Shown here: piece by piece, positions 1 to 12,201 of the stretch
How positions within the stretch are numbered: the stretch's first letter is position 1
How the letters are laid out: each line of letters starts with the position of its first letter
Position numbers and translations under genes: made by a program
Origin: Pseudomonas sp. PDM05
GTDB lineage: Bacteria; Pseudomonadota; Gammaproteobacteria; Pseudomonadales; Pseudomonadaceae
Direction: 5' to 3'
Assembly: GCF_014851685.1 (NCBI RefSeq)
Contig: NZ_JACVAC010000006.1
Coordinates: 186,001 to 250,000, forward strand
DNA length: 64,000 nt
The notes under the pieces: generated by a model
Told to the model about the DNA's origin: nothing
Database searches by the model: none
What the model saw: the letters and a program-made list of their open reading frames with translations, nothing else

Positions 1-1121
1 ACGTCGGTTCCTGGGGGCCGATGATCCTCGGCCACAGCCACCCGGACGTGCTCGACGCAGTGCGCCAGCAACTGCAACACGGCCTGTCCTACGGCGCGCC
101 GACGGCGATGGAAACCGAGATGGCCGACCTGGTCTGCTCGATCGTGCCGTCGATGGAAATGGTGCGTATGGTCAGCTCCGGCACCGAAGCGACCATGAGC
201 GCAATCCGCCTGGCCCGTGGTTTCACCGGCCGCGACAGCATCATCAAGTTCGAAGGCTGCTACCACGGCCACTCCGACAGCCTGCTGGTCAAGGCCGGTT
301 CCGGCCTGCTGACCCAAGGCGTGCCAAGCTCGGCCGGCGTGCCGGCGGCGTTCGCCAAACACACCCTGACCCTGCCGTTCAACGACATCGCTGCGGTCGA
401 GCAGATGCTCAGTGAAGTGGGCCAGGACGTGGCGTGCATCATCGTTGAGCCGGTCGCCGGCAACATGAACTGCGTACCGCCGGCGCCGGGCTTCCTCGAA
501 GGCCTGCGCGAGCAGTGCGACAAGCACGGCGTCGTGCTGATCTTCGACGAAGTGATGACCGGCTTCCGCGTGGCCCTCGGCGGCGCACAGGCGTACTACG
601 GCGTCACACCAGACCTGAGCACCTTCGGCAAGATCATTGGTGGCGGCATGCCTGTCGGCTGCTTCGGTGGCAAGCGCGAAATCATGCAGCACATCGCACC
701 GCTGGGTCCGGTGTACCAGGCGGGCACGTTGTCCGGTAACCCGCTGGCGATGGCGGCCGGCCTGACCACCTTGCGCCTGATCAGCCGCCCGGGCTTCCAC
801 GCCGAGCTGACCGACTACACCACCCGCCTGCTCGACGGCCTGCAACAACGCGCCGACGCTGCCGGTATCCCGTTCGTTACCACACAGGCAGGCGGCATGT
901 TCGGCCTGTACTTCAGCGGTGCCGACGACATCGTCACCTTTGACGATGTGATGGGCAGCGACGCCGGCCTGTTCAAGCGCTTCTTCCACCTGATGCTGGA
1001 AGGCGGCGTATACCTGGCGCCGAGTGCATTCGAAGCCGGCTTCACTTCGATCGCCCATGGCGAAGCCGAGCTGAAACTGACCCTGGATGCCGCCGAGCGT
1101 GCCTTCGCTGCCTTGAAATAA
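1..1121 (+). CDS. hemL: glutamate-1-semialdehyde 2,1-aminomutase (5' end cut off)
   Basis: PLP-dependent enzyme that converts glutamate-1-semialdehyde to 5-aminolevulinate, the first dedicated intermediate of C5-pathway haem synthesis, in the cytosol. The gene enters from the left. The reading frame is open from base 3 and encodes [13 protein letters not shown], so the ATG at 21 is internal. Visible family features are the PLP-phosphate region [16 protein letters not shown], the FDEVMTGFR motif containing the aspartate that contacts PLP, and the Schiff-base lysine in [14 protein letters not shown]. About 373 codons are present of a usual total of about 427. A hairpin follows the stop, so the gene probably ends its transcript. 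Confidence 0.97.
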   Translation, partial: VGSWGPMILGHSHPDVLDAVRQQLQHGLSYGAPTAMETEMADLVCSIVPSMEMVRMVSSGTEATMSAIRLARGFTGRDSIIKFEGCYHGHSDSLLVKAGSGLLTQGVPSSAGVPAAFAKHTLTLPFNDIAAVEQMLSEVGQDVACIIVEPVAGNMNCVPPAPGFLEGLREQCDKHGVVLIFDEVMTGFRVALGGAQAYYGVTPDLSTFGKIIGGGMPVGCFGGKREIMQHIAPLGPVYQAGTLSGNPLAMAAGLTTLRLISRPGFHAELTDYTTRLLDGLQQRADAAGIPFVTTQAGGMFGLYFSGADDIVTFDDVMGSDAGLFKRFFHLMLEGGVYLAPSAFEAGFTSIAHGEAELKLTLDAAERAFAALK

Positions 1122-1134
1122 GCCGATGCATCGC

Positions 1135-1166
1135 CTGACGCCGCCCCCGGTGGCGTCAGATTTGCT
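1135..1166 (+). terminator. hairpin terminator after hemL
   Basis: An 8-bp perfect stem, CTGACGCC paired with GGCGTCAG around a 9-base loop, starts 13 bases after the hemL stop. It is followed by a T-rich stretch (ATTTGCTACTTTGC). The T tract is interrupted, so efficiency is uncertain. Confidence 0.6.
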
Positions 1167-1258
1167 ACTTTGCTTACAGACATTTCCTTGTTTTTTCGAG
1201 AAATCACCTGCAATCCGGCAGATAACTTGCCCAACCAGCAGAAAAACGAGTAAAGACT

Positions 1259-1288
1259 TTGTAAGCAGAGGCCTGCTTATTTCATAAT
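1259..1288 (+). promoter_or_regulatory. probable sigma-70 promoter for the Sel1-repeat gene
   Basis: TTGTAA (1259-1264), an 18-base spacer, then CATAAT (1283-1288). It lies about 60 bases upstream of the chosen ATG at 1347. Five of six bases match the -10 consensus. Confidence 0.45.
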
Positions 1289-1346
1289 GCGCGCTTATTG
1301 GATCCCGCGAGGGTCCGCGTGCCCCGTCAGAGGTAAGTCGATTCCC

Positions 1347-1901
1347 ATGAAACGCACCGGCCGCACCCTGGTTCTGGGCTGCCTGTTGCTCCTTCAGCCG
1401 CTGCTGGCACATGCACAAGCAGGCGGCAACTCGTTGTTAATCCCAGCGATGGGTCGTTGCACCCTCAATACCCAGCCAGACAGCCAGGCCGAAGCCCTGA
1501 GCGCGTGTCAGAAACAGGCCGACGGCGGGGATGCGCAGGCGCAATACGAGTTGGGCGAGTATTACCATGACAGCAAGAACCCCGCCCGCGACCTCAACAA
1601 AGCCTTGAGCTACTTCGAGAAAGCCTCGTTGCAGGGCCATGCCGAAGCCCAATTCAAGCTGGGCACCATGTTCTTCCACGGCGAAGGCGTACCGGCCAAC
1701 AACGTCCAGGCGTATATCGTGCTGAAGATGGCCGCGGTCAACGGTGCCGAAGATGCGCTGGACACGGCCGACGAAGTGGCCGAGCACATGCAGCGTGATG
1801 AATTGGAAGTGGCGACCCAGGTGCTGGGGCAGATCTTCCGCAATTATCTGCAGGAATTGCAGAGTGCAGACGGGCGTTCGCCTTTCTCACCCCTCCCCTG
1901 A
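1347..1901 (+). CDS. exported Sel1/TPR-like repeat protein
   Basis: A 184-residue protein whose N-terminus is a clear Sec signal (MKRTGR, a long leucine-rich core, then AHAQA with likely cleavage near residue 24). I chose the ATG at 1347 rather than the in-frame ATG at 1287 because only the later start gives a clean signal peptide. The mature part carries two or three Sel1-type helical repeats, recognisable as AQYELGEYYH and AQFKLGTMFFHGEGV with the typical A-x(3)-LG-xx-(Y/F) spacing, and has two cysteines in its N-terminal part. Sel1 proteins act as periplasmic protein-protein adaptors. The partner is unknown. The gene stands alone between hemL and a REPIN. Confidence 0.8.
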   Translation: MKRTGRTLVLGCLLLLQPLLAHAQAGGNSLLIPAMGRCTLNTQPDSQAEALSACQKQADGGDAQAQYELGEYYHDSKNPARDLNKALSYFEKASLQGHAEAQFKLGTMFFHGEGVPANNVQAYIVLKMAAVNGAEDALDTADEVAEHMQRDELEVATQVLGQIFRNYLQELQSADGRSPFSPLP

Positions 1902-1924
1902 ATCTTCAGTGCTTTTGAAGGCCT

Positions 1925-2008
1925 CTTCGCGAGCAAGCCCGCTCCCACATTTAATTGCATTCCAAATTTGGAACTCGGTCGAATGTGGGAGCGGGCTTGC
2001 TCGCGAAG
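1925..2008. repeat. REPIN, two inverted REP sequences (GCGGGCTTGCTCGCGAA type)
   Basis: CTTCGCGAGCAAGCCCGC at the left is repeated in inverse orientation at the right (GCGGGCTTGCTCGCGAAG), each next to CTCCCACA or TGTGGGAG. The arms are separated by about 35 bases of non-repeated sequence. Other copies in this window are at 7943, 13914, 29162, 42878 and 47333. Confidence 0.9.
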
Positions 2009-2029
2009 GGAGCGACGCGGTCTAACGCC

Positions 2030-2356
2030 CTACTTCTCAGGCATCGGCATCGGAAACGGCATCACATTGCCCATCCCCCGCGCCTCACTGATCTTCGGCG
2101 TACCCAAACGCTCGACTTCATCGATGCGCACAATCGAATGCATCGGCACAAAGCTGCGCACCACACCTTCGAATTGCGCCTTGAGCTTCTCTTCGCCCGG
2201 ATCGACGACCAACTGGGTGCGCTCGCCAAAGACGAACTCTTCCACCTCCAGGAATCCCCACAGATCGCTCTGATAGATCTGCTTGGCGTACATTTCGAAC
2301 ACCTGGCCCTGATTGAGGAAAATCACCTTATAGATTGGAGCTTCACGTTTGGTCAT
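2030..2356 (-). CDS. DUF1820 family protein
   Basis: A 108-residue soluble protein beginning MTKREAPIYKVIFLNQGQ. It is conserved between hemL and miaB in pseudomonads and has the short, strand-rich look of the DUF1820 family (YKVIFLNQGQVFEMYAKQIYQS, then the EFVFGE and VVDPGEEKL segments). The start at 2356 was preferred over 2374 because homologues start at MTKRE or similar. The C-terminus is methionine/proline rich. No catalytic residues are obvious and the function is unknown. It is transcribed divergently from miaB, with about 130 bases between the two starts. Confidence 0.85.
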   Translation of the reverse strand: MTKREAPIYKVIFLNQGQVFEMYAKQIYQSDLWGFLEVEEFVFGERTQLVVDPGEEKLKAQFEGVVRSFVPMHSIVRIDEVERLGTPKISEARGMGNVMPFPMPMPEK

Positions 2357-2449
2357 GGTGGGCGAACAACACATCGGGGATATAAAAGAGGGCGCGAACT
2401 ATAGCATGGCACCCGATGCACAACGCTAGGAACCAATGGGCATGCCCCC

Positions 2450-2455
2450 TATAAT
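2450..2455 (+). promoter_or_regulatory. -10 element upstream of miaB
   Basis: A perfect TATAAT with a TGC-rich discriminator, 33 bases before the miaB ATG. The matching -35 is weak (CTAGGA or TAGGAA at about 2426-2432). Confidence 0.5.
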
Positions 2456-2487
2456 GCGCGGTTCTTTACCACCAGTTGACGATTCCC

Positions 2488-3816
2488 ATGGCCAAGAAGC
2501 TTTACATCGAAACCCACGGTTGCCAGATGAACGAGTACGACAGCTCGCGCATGGTCGATCTGCTGGGCGAACACCAGGCCCTGGAAGTCACCGCCCGCGC
2601 CGAAGATGCCGACGTGATCCTGCTCAATACCTGCTCGATCCGTGAGCGGGCCCAGGACCGCGTGTACTCCCAGCTGGGCCGCTGGCGCGAATTGAAACTG
2701 GCCAACCCGGACATGGTGATCGCCGTCGGCGGTTGCGTGGCCAGCCAGGAAGGCGCGGCGATTCGCGATCGCGCGCCCTATGTCGATGTGGTCTTCGGCC
2801 CGCAAACCCTGCACCGCCTGCCGGAAATGATCGACGCCGCGCGCTTCACCAAGCTGCCGCAGGTGGACGTGTCGTTCCCTGAAATCGAAAAATTCGACCA
2901 CTTGCCCGAGCCGCGTATCGACGGGCCGAGCGCCTATGTGTCGGTGATGGAAGGTTGCAGCAAGTACTGCACCTTCTGCGTGGTGCCTTACACCCGTGGT
3001 GAAGAAGTCAGCCGGCCGTTTGACGATGTGCTGTCGGAAATCATCCACCTCGCCGAAAACGGCGTGCGTGAAGTGACCCTGCTCGGCCAGAACGTCAACG
3101 GCTATCGCGGCCTGACCGACGACGGCCGCCTGGCGGACCTGGCGGAGTTGATCCGCGTGGTCGCCGCCGTGGACGGTATCGAGCGCATTCGCTACACCAC
3201 CTCGCACCCGCTGGAGTTTTCCGACAGCCTGATCCAGGCCCACGCCGAAGTGCCGGAGCTGGTCAAACACCTGCATTTGCCGGTGCAATCGGGCTCGGAC
3301 CGCATTCTCGCGGCGATGAAACGCAACCACACCGCGCTGGAGTACAAATCCAAACTGCGCAAATTGCGTGCGGCGGTGCCGGGTATCTGCATCAGTTCGG
3401 ACTTTATCGTCGGCTTCCCCGGCGAGACCGAGAAAGACTTCCAGCAGACCATGAAGCTGATCGAAGACGTCGGTTTCGACTTTTCCTACTCGTTCGTCTA
3501 CAGCCAGCGCCCCGGCACACCGGCGGCCGACTTGCTGGACGAGACCCCGGAAGCGCTGAAAAAAGAACGCTTGAATGCATTGCAGCACCGCTTGAACCAG
3601 CAAGGGTTCGAGATCAGCCGACAAATGGTCGGGTCGGTCCAGCGCATCCTGGTTACCGACTACTCCAAGAAAGACCCAGGCGAGCTGCAAGGCCGCACCG
3701 AGAACAACCGGATCGTCAACTTCCGCTGCGACAACCCGACCTTGATCGGCCAGTTCGCCGATGTGCACATCGACGCGGCGCAACCGCACTCGCTGCGGGG
3801 CTCGTTGATCAACTGA
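2488..3816 (+). CDS. miaB: tRNA-2-methylthio-N6-isopentenyladenosine(37) methylthiotransferase
   Basis: Radical-SAM enzyme that adds the 2-methylthio group to i6A37 of tRNAs reading UNN codons. At 442 residues it has the normal family length. Three cysteines of the N-terminal auxiliary cluster are visible (Cys12 in [11 protein letters not shown], Cys49 in LLNTCSIRE, Cys83 in VGGCVAS). The radical-SAM CxxxCxxC motif is Cys157-Cys161-Cys164 ([10 protein letters not shown]). A TRAM-like segment occupies the last 70 residues. The ATG at 2488 gives the conserved start [12 protein letters not shown]; the earlier in-frame TTG is not needed. ybeZ, ybeY, corC and lnt follow, but a REPIN lies between miaB and ybeZ. 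Confidence 0.97.
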   Translation: MAKKLYIETHGCQMNEYDSSRMVDLLGEHQALEVTARAEDADVILLNTCSIRERAQDRVYSQLGRWRELKLANPDMVIAVGGCVASQEGAAIRDRAPYVDVVFGPQTLHRLPEMIDAARFTKLPQVDVSFPEIEKFDHLPEPRIDGPSAYVSVMEGCSKYCTFCVVPYTRGEEVSRPFDDVLSEIIHLAENGVREVTLLGQNVNGYRGLTDDGRLADLAELIRVVAAVDGIERIRYTTSHPLEFSDSLIQAHAEVPELVKHLHLPVQSGSDRILAAMKRNHTALEYKSKLRKLRAAVPGICISSDFIVGFPGETEKDFQQTMKLIEDVGFDFSYSFVYSQRPGTPAADLLDETPEALKKERLNALQHRLNQQGFEISRQMVGSVQRILVTDYSKKDPGELQGRTENNRIVNFRCDNPTLIGQFADVHIDAAQPHSLRGSLIN

Positions 3817-3849
3817 TCGCAAAAACCTGAAGACCAATGAAGCTCAAAT

Positions 3850-3937
3850 GTGGGAGCTGGCTTGCCTGCGATAGCGATGCAACAGCCAACCTCTATTTTG
3901 GATGTGCCGGCCTCATCGCAGGCAAGCCAGCTCCCAC
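3850..3937. repeat. REPIN, GCTGGCTTGCCTGCGAT type
   Basis: GTGGGAGCTGGCTTGCCTGCGAT at the left and its exact reverse complement at the right, separated by about 40 unrelated bases. It belongs to the second REP sequence class of this window, with copies at 15678 and, as a hybrid, 16733. It fills much of the 237-base gap between miaB and ybeZ. Confidence 0.9.
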
Positions 3938-4053
3938 AAAGGTTCTTCATTGTTCTGGAGAGTGGGGTCAGTCCATTTAAGTGCTTTCGCACACAGGCAG
4001 CTGGCGTTATTCTCTCTTTCAACTCAACAGCCAAAGGGCGGCTAAAAGCGACC

Positions 4054-5058
4054 TTGAACGCACCCATAGCAGAACCCCATCGTTTTATCCTCGAGCCGTT
4101 TGAGGCTCGTCGTTTCGCCAATCTGTGCGGACAGTTCGACGAGCACCTGCGCCTGATCGAACAACGCCTGAGCATCGAGATCCGCAACCGCGGCAATCAA
4201 TTCGAACTCATTGGTGAAACCCAGCACACCACGTCTGCGGAAAACCTGCTGCGCCGCCTCTACCGCGAAACCAAAGGTAGCGAGCTGTCGCCGGAAACCG
4301 TGCACCTGTACCTGCAGGAATCGGCCGTGCAAGACCTGGCCAACAACCCTGTGGCCGAAGCCAGCGTGGCCCTGCGTACCAAAAAAGGCATGATTCGCCC
4401 GCGCGGCTTGAATCAGCAGAAGTACGTCAAGGAAATCCTCGGCAACGACATCAACTTCGGCATCGGCCCCGCCGGTACGGGCAAGACCTACCTCGCCGTG
4501 GCGTGTGCGGTCGACGCCCTGGAGCGCGAGCAAGTGCGCCGCATCCTACTGGTACGCCCGGCGGTCGAAGCCGGCGAGAAGCTCGGTTTCCTGCCTGGCG
4601 ACCTCGCACAAAAGATCGACCCGTACCTGCGCCCGCTCTACGACGCGCTGTACGAGATGCTTGGCTTTGAATACGTGGCCAAGCTGATCGAACGCCAAGT
4701 CATCGAGATCGCACCGCTCGCGTACATGCGCGGTCGCACCCTGAACAACAGCTTCATCATCCTCGACGAAAGCCAGAACACCACCGTCGAGCAGATGAAG
4801 ATGTTCCTGACCCGGATCGGTTTCGGCTCCACCGCCGTGATCACGGGCGACATCACCCAGGTCGACCTGCCGAAAGGCACCAAGTCGGGCCTGAGCCAGG
4901 TGATCGAGGTGCTCAAGGACGTGCCGGGCATCAGTTTCACCCACTTCATGCCCAAGGACGTGGTCCGCCACCCGTTGGTACAGCGCATTGTCGAAGCCTA
5001 CGAGCGTTTCGAACACCGTGACGATGGCTTGTCCAGGGATGTTCGCCGCGATGCTTGA
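4054..5058 (+). CDS. ybeZ: PhoH-like ATPase YbeZ
   Basis: PhoH-family P-loop ATPase that works with YbeY in 16S rRNA maturation and quality control. Homologues start with (M/L)[16 protein letters not shown], so the TTG at 4054 is the likely start, giving 334 residues. The longer in-frame reading from 3850 would translate through the REPIN and is implausible. Walker A is GPAGTGKT near residue 136 and Walker B is IILDESQN near residue 237. The stop overlaps the ybeY start by 8 bases, which suggests coupled translation. No strong Shine-Dalgarno sequence precedes the TTG. Confidence 0.92.
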   Translation: MNAPIAEPHRFILEPFEARRFANLCGQFDEHLRLIEQRLSIEIRNRGNQFELIGETQHTTSAENLLRRLYRETKGSELSPETVHLYLQESAVQDLANNPVAEASVALRTKKGMIRPRGLNQQKYVKEILGNDINFGIGPAGTGKTYLAVACAVDALEREQVRRILLVRPAVEAGEKLGFLPGDLAQKIDPYLRPLYDALYEMLGFEYVAKLIERQVIEIAPLAYMRGRTLNNSFIILDESQNTTVEQMKMFLTRIGFGSTAVITGDITQVDLPKGTKSGLSQVIEVLKDVPGISFTHFMPKDVVRHPLVQRIVEAYERFEHRDDGLSRDVRRDA

Positions 5059-5509
5059 GCTAGACCTGCAGCTGGCCACCGAAGCGCCCGCCCCCAGCGA
5101 AGAGCAGTTCCGTCAATGGTGTGCCCTGGCCCTGCGCCAGCGCACCGCTGACTCGGAACTGACCATCCGCCTGGTGGACGAGCCCGAAGGCCGCGAACTG
5201 AACCACACCTGGCGCCAGAAGGACTACGCGACCAACGTGCTGTCCTTCCCCGCCGACGTACCCGACGAGTTGCTGGACATCCCCCTGCTGGGCGACCTGG
5301 TGATCTGCGTCGAAGTCGTCGAGCGCGAGGCCAAGGAACAAGGCAAGGCCCTTGAAGCCCACTGGGCTCATCTGGTCATCCACGGCTGCTTGCATCTCTT
5401 GGGTTACGACCATATAGACGATGACGAAGCCGAGGAAATGGAAACACTGGAACAAACGTTGCTTGCTGAATTGGGTCACCCTGACCCCTACGCAGACGAC
5501 GAAAACTGA
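5051..5509 (+). CDS. ybeY: endoribonuclease YbeY, rRNA maturation factor
   Basis: Zinc-dependent RNase for 16S rRNA 3'-end maturation and ribosome quality control. The signature [11 protein letters not shown] gives the metal ligands His111, His115 and His121 (H-x3-H-x5-H). The length is 152 residues. The ATG at 5051 overlaps the ybeZ stop by 8 bases. Earlier in-frame starts lie inside ybeZ and would add a non-homologous extension. It sits in the conserved ybeZ-ybeY-corC-lnt order. Confidence 0.96.
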   Translation: MLELDLQLATEAPAPSEEQFRQWCALALRQRTADSELTIRLVDEPEGRELNHTWRQKDYATNVLSFPADVPDELLDIPLLGDLVICVEVVEREAKEQGKALEAHWAHLVIHGCLHLLGYDHIDDDEAEEMETLEQTLLAELGHPDPYADDEN

Positions 5510-5551
5510 TCGACACCTAACTGAAACAACAAAGGATTTAGAGTAATCGCT

Positions 5552-6391
5552 ATGAGCGAAGACCGATCGAGCAACGGGCAGAAGTCATGGCTGGGTAAAC
5601 TGACCCAGGCTTTTGCCCACGAGCCGAAAAACCGCCAGGAGCTGCTGGAGCTGCTGCGCGAGGCCCACCAGAACAAGTTGCTGGACAGCGAAGCGCTGGC
5701 CATCGTCGAAGGCGCCATCCAGGTGGCTGACCTGCAAGTACGCGACATCATGGTGCCGCGCTCGCAGATGATCAGCATCAAGGCGACCCAGACCCCACGG
5801 GAATTCCTCCCGGCCGTGATCGACTCGGCGCACTCGCGCTACCCGGTGATCGGTGAAAGCCATGACGACGTCATGGGCGTCCTGCTGGCCAAGGACCTGC
5901 TGCCGCTGATCCTCAAGGAGAACGGCGACAGCTTCAACATCAAGGACCTGCTGCGCCCGGCCACCTTCGTGCCGGAATCCAAGCGCCTGAACGTGTTGCT
6001 GCGTGAGTTCCGCGCCAACCACAACCACATGGCCATCGTGATCGACGAATACGGTGGCGTGGCGGGCCTGGTGACCATCGAAGACGTGCTGGAACAGATC
6101 GTCGGCGACATCGAAGACGAACACGACGTCGAAGAAGACAGCTACATCAAGCCGCTGCCCAGCGGTGATTTCCTGATCAAGGCGCTGACACCGATCGAAA
6201 ACTTCAACGAGTTCTTCGACAGCGAATTCTCCGACGATGAGTTCGACACCGTTGGCGGCCTGGTGATGAATGCGTTTGGCCACCTGCCAAAACGCAACGA
6301 GACCACCGAGATCGGCGCGTACCGCTTCCGCATCCTTAATGCGGACAGTCGTCGTATCCACTTGATCCGCTTGACCCCTATTGCCCGCTAA
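5552..6391 (+). CDS. corC: CorC/HlyC family CBS-domain protein
   Basis: A 279-residue cytosolic protein with no membrane segments. It has two CBS domains (starting about residue 65 with VRDIMVPRSQM and about residue 130 with FVPESKRLNVLL, up to VIDEYGGVAGLVTIEDVLEQIVGDIEDEHD). A C-terminal CorC_HlyC FAD-like domain runs from about residue 195 (LIKALTPIENFNEFF). It is linked to magnesium/cobalt handling and is always found beside lnt in gamma-proteobacteria. It starts 42 bases after ybeY and ends 8 bases before lnt, so it is probably in the same operon. Confidence 0.93.
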   Translation: MSEDRSSNGQKSWLGKLTQAFAHEPKNRQELLELLREAHQNKLLDSEALAIVEGAIQVADLQVRDIMVPRSQMISIKATQTPREFLPAVIDSAHSRYPVIGESHDDVMGVLLAKDLLPLILKENGDSFNIKDLLRPATFVPESKRLNVLLREFRANHNHMAIVIDEYGGVAGLVTIEDVLEQIVGDIEDEHDVEEDSYIKPLPSGDFLIKALTPIENFNEFFDSEFSDDEFDTVGGLVMNAFGHLPKRNETTEIGAYRFRILNADSRRIHLIRLTPIAR

Positions 6392-6399
6392 GGACTGAC

Positions 6400-7923
6400 A
6401 TGCGCCGTCTCACCGCACCCGGCTGGCCCGGTAACCTGCTGGCCGTGGTGGCCGGCGCCATCACTACCCTGGCGCTGGCGCCGTTCGATCTGTGGCCGTT
6501 TGCGCTGATCGCCGTCGGATTGTTCTATATCGGCCTGCGGGAACTGAGCCCACGCCAGGCCTTGGGCCGTGGCTGGTGTTTCGGTTTCGGCCTGTTTGGT
6601 GCCGGCACCAGTTGGATCTACTACAGCATCCACCATTTCGGCGGCGCCTCGGTGCTGCTGGCTGGCTTCCTGATGCTGCTGTTTACCGCCGCCATCGCCC
6701 TGTTCTTCGCCCTGCCCGCCTGGCTGTGGGCCCGCTGGCTGCGCCGCAATGAAGCACCGCTGGCCGATGCCCTGACCTTTGCTGCATTGTGGGTCGGCCA
6801 GGAAGCGTTTCGTGGCTGGTTCCTCACCGGTTTCCCGTGGTTGTACTCCGGCTACAGTCAACTCGACGGTCCGCTGACCGGCCTCGCGCCGTTGGGCGGG
6901 ATGTGGCTGATCTCCTTCGCCCTGGCGCTGACTGCCGCCGTGCTGTGCAACTTGCCGCGCCTGTTGGCGAGCAAGCGCAACGCCTTTATCGGCGCGGGCC
7001 TGGTCTTGCTGGTTGCGCCGTGGGCCATCGGCCTGGCCCTCAAGCATCACGCCTGGACCTCGCCGTCCGGCGCACCGTTGAGCGTCGCCGCGATCCAGGG
7101 CAACGTCGCACAGAGCATGAAGTGGGACCCGGAACAGCTCAACGCGCAGCTGGCGCTGTACCGCGACATGAGCTTCGCCTCCAAGCGCGTCGACTTGCTG
7201 ATCTGGCCGGAAACCGCAGTGCCAGTGCTCAAGGAGTCGGTTGAAGGCTATCTGGGGATGATGGGCAAGTTTGCCGCGGACCGGCATACCGCGCTGATCA
7301 CCGGCGTGCCGATCCGCCAGGAAGTGCATCACCAGAAGCGCTACTTCAACGGCATCACCGTGGTGGGCGAAGGTGATGGCACCTACCTGAAACAAAAACT
7401 CGTGCCGTTCGGCGAATACGTGCCGCTGCAAGACATGCTGCGCGGGCTGATCGCGTTCTTCGACTTGCCGATGTCGGACTTCGCCCGAGGCCCGGCCGAT
7501 CAGGCAATGTTGCAGGCCAAGGGTTATCAGATCGCACCGTTCATTTGCTACGAAGTGGTGTACCCGGAGTTTGCCGCCGGCCTCTCGGCACAGAGCGATT
7601 TGCTCCTGACGATCAGCAATGACACGTGGTTCGGCACGTCCATCGGCCCCTTGCAACACCTGCAAATGGCGCAGATGCGTGCGCTGGAAGCCGGCCGCTG
7701 GATGATCCGCGCCACCAACAACGGCGTGACCGGCCTGATCAACCCCTACGGGCAGATCACCGAGCAGATCCCACAGTTCGAGCGCGGCATTCTTTACGGT
7801 GAAGTGGTGCCGATGCACAACCTCACGCCGTACCTGCAATGGCGGTCGTGGCCGTTGATCATTGTGTGTGTACTGCTGTTTGGCTGGGCGCTGCTGGCCG
7901 CAAGAATGGCCAAGACGGTCTAA
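6400..7923 (+). CDS. lnt: apolipoprotein N-acyltransferase
   Basis: Inner-membrane enzyme that adds the third acyl chain to diacylglyceryl-lipoproteins. The first 210 residues hold about six hydrophobic helices. The periplasmic nitrilase domain follows, with the expected Glu-Lys-Cys triad: LIWPETAVP (Glu), YLKQKLVPFGEY (Lys) and APFICYEVVYPE (Cys). The length is 507 residues. The window encodes several lipoproteins that would be its substrates (LptE, RlpA, the SltG-like transglycosylase, the YceK-like protein, the MORN peptidase). Confidence 0.97.
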   Translation: MRRLTAPGWPGNLLAVVAGAITTLALAPFDLWPFALIAVGLFYIGLRELSPRQALGRGWCFGFGLFGAGTSWIYYSIHHFGGASVLLAGFLMLLFTAAIALFFALPAWLWARWLRRNEAPLADALTFAALWVGQEAFRGWFLTGFPWLYSGYSQLDGPLTGLAPLGGMWLISFALALTAAVLCNLPRLLASKRNAFIGAGLVLLVAPWAIGLALKHHAWTSPSGAPLSVAAIQGNVAQSMKWDPEQLNAQLALYRDMSFASKRVDLLIWPETAVPVLKESVEGYLGMMGKFAADRHTALITGVPIRQEVHHQKRYFNGITVVGEGDGTYLKQKLVPFGEYVPLQDMLRGLIAFFDLPMSDFARGPADQAMLQAKGYQIAPFICYEVVYPEFAAGLSAQSDLLLTISNDTWFGTSIGPLQHLQMAQMRALEAGRWMIRATNNGVTGLINPYGQITEQIPQFERGILYGEVVPMHNLTPYLQWRSWPLIIVCVLLFGWALLAARMAKTV

Positions 7924-7942
7924 ACGACAACACAAAACCCAT

Positions 7943-8052
7943 GTGGGAACGGGCTTGTGTGGGAGCGGCGGTGCGACTTGCTCGCGAAGGCGGCGTGTCA
8001 GTCAACACATCTGATACTGATCCACCGCATTCGCGAGCAAGCCCGCTCCCAC
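7943..8052. repeat. REPIN with an extra partial REP
   Basis: Outer arms GTGGGAACGGGCTTG and GCGAGCAAGCCCGCTCCCAC. Inside the left arm a second GTGTGGGAGCGGCGG copy is jammed in, making this one about 22 bases longer than the other REPINs. Confidence 0.85.
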
Positions 8053-8067
8053 ATTTGTCCTGCGGTG

Positions 8068-8829
8068 CTACTTATAAAACAATCGATAACCTACCTGCCC
8101 CACTGCCTCATTGATCAACTGCCCGCTGCGCCATACCGACACGAACTCCGGCATCCAGCCACCGAGCGGCCGGGAGTTGTCCACCCCCAGAAAGCCGACC
8201 GGCCCGGGCACCACGGTGAAACCGGCCTTCTCAAAGCTCCACACCGAACGCGGCATGTGCCACGCCTGAGTCACCACCACCACGCGCTTGATGCCTTGGG
8301 GCAATAGAATCTCGGCACTCATCTGCGCATTCTCCCAGGTGGTGCGGCTGCGCTCTTCCTTCCAACGCACCGTCACACCGAAGTCGTCACGCATCGACAC
8401 CGCCATCAACTCGGCCTCACTGGGCGGCGTGCCGTAGTGCAGCCCGCCGCTGGTCAGCACCGGCAACCCCGACGCCTTGGCCAGGCGCGCCGCATAGCGC
8501 TGGCGCTCAAGCCCGACGCCGGTCGGCTGGTCGGTGCCCCACGCCGGATCGCCGCGCTCACGCCCCGAACCCAGCACCACAATGGCATCCGCACGCTGGG
8601 CCAGGGTCGACCAGTCTTCCTGCGCCAAAGGCGGCTCCGTCTCCAGGGCCCGGGCGCCCCACTCCACCATCACCGGCAGGCTGATCAGCCACATGCCGCC
8701 AAACCCAAGGGCAAAGCACACGCCAGCCAGGCGCGGGCGGCTGCGGCGAAACCACCAGGCAAGTGCGAGCAGCAGCAAGAAAATGCCGGGCGGCAACAAC
8801 AATTGTTTAATGAAATAACGAAAAGGCAT
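8068..8829 (-). CDS. YdcF/ElyC-family (DUF218) membrane protein
   Basis: A 253-residue protein. Two N-terminal membrane helices (LLLPPGIFLLLLALAWWF and LAGVCFALGFGGMWLISL) are followed by a DUF218 domain with ADAIVVLGSGRERGD, LPVLTSGGL, ERSRTTWENAQMSAE and VVVVTQAWHMPRSVWSFEKAG. ElyC-type members act on the undecaprenyl-phosphate or envelope polysaccharide pathway; the exact reaction here is not known. The ATG at 8829 was chosen because the upstream 12 codons have no homologous look. It is convergent with lnt across a REPIN. Confidence 0.85.
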   Translation of the reverse strand: MPFRYFIKQLLLPPGIFLLLLALAWWFRRSRPRLAGVCFALGFGGMWLISLPVMVEWGARALETEPPLAQEDWSTLAQRADAIVVLGSGRERGDPAWGTDQPTGVGLERQRYAARLAKASGLPVLTSGGLHYGTPPSEAELMAVSMRDDFGVTVRWKEERSRTTWENAQMSAEILLPQGIKRVVVVTQAWHMPRSVWSFEKAGFTVVPGPVGFLGVDNSRPLGGWMPEFVSVWRSGQLINEAVGQVGYRLFYK

Positions 8830-8926
8830 CGGGCATCTCCAAAGATGCCCGAAGCCTAGATGCAACGGGATTTAGCGACAATCTTTACCAGCACATTTTG
8901 AGAAGGTTAACGGATAACGCTGTGCT

Positions 8927-9244
8927 TCACTTGCACCGTACGGCCCGGCGCTTTTCCGGGCCGCGGGCGGTGGGCAAGTCTTTCAGCCAAATCACCTTAG
9001 CCGAGCGCGAGGGCTCCTGGGCTGGCGGGGAGGCCTGCCCAAGTGCTGCGCGGTGGTGATTGGACTCCAGGTAAACCTTGATCAATTCAAGCTCTGCCTG
9101 GCTCAAGCCACGCAACTCCAGCTCCTGAGGCCGCTCATCACACAAACGGCCTGCGGTATCTGCTGCATCCAATGCACGACCCAAACGGTCGATCAGTCCT
9201 TCGTACAACTGCGGTTTCGTTAAAGTTCGCTGCGATTCAGCCAT
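8927..9244 (-). CDS. small conserved hypothetical protein
   Basis: A 105-residue soluble, charged protein (MAESQRTLTKPQLYEGLIDRL at the start, a basic C-terminus GPEKRRAVRCK). A good ribosome site (GAGGTGAGGGG) precedes the ATG. It occupies the same place as a hypothetical gene between ydcF and leuS in other pseudomonads. I recognise no domain. The central part LELRGLSQAELELIKVYLESNHH is probably helical. Confidence 0.6.
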   Translation of the reverse strand: MAESQRTLTKPQLYEGLIDRLGRALDAADTAGRLCDERPQELELRGLSQAELELIKVYLESNHHRAALGQASPPAQEPSRSAKVIWLKDLPTARGPEKRRAVRCK

Positions 9245-9260
9245 CCCCTCACCTCATTGA

Positions 9261-12113
<2,853 letters not shown>

Positions 12114-12201
12114 ATCGGATCAGGCGCGGAGCTCGAGCCCGCGCCGAACTAAACCTTCAGGGCCTCGATAAGGCCCATCTGGTTTCAAGGGGAGCAACAC
12201 A

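Noticed and set aside
2449..3837. Long open frame on the minus strand opposite miaB (462 codons)
   Set aside because: Low-complexity His/Arg/Gln/Val-rich translation produced by GC-rich third positions of miaB; no family features.
6388..7935. Long minus-strand frame opposite lnt (515 codons)
   Set aside because: Arg/Gln/His-rich shadow of lnt with no start signal or recognisable motif.
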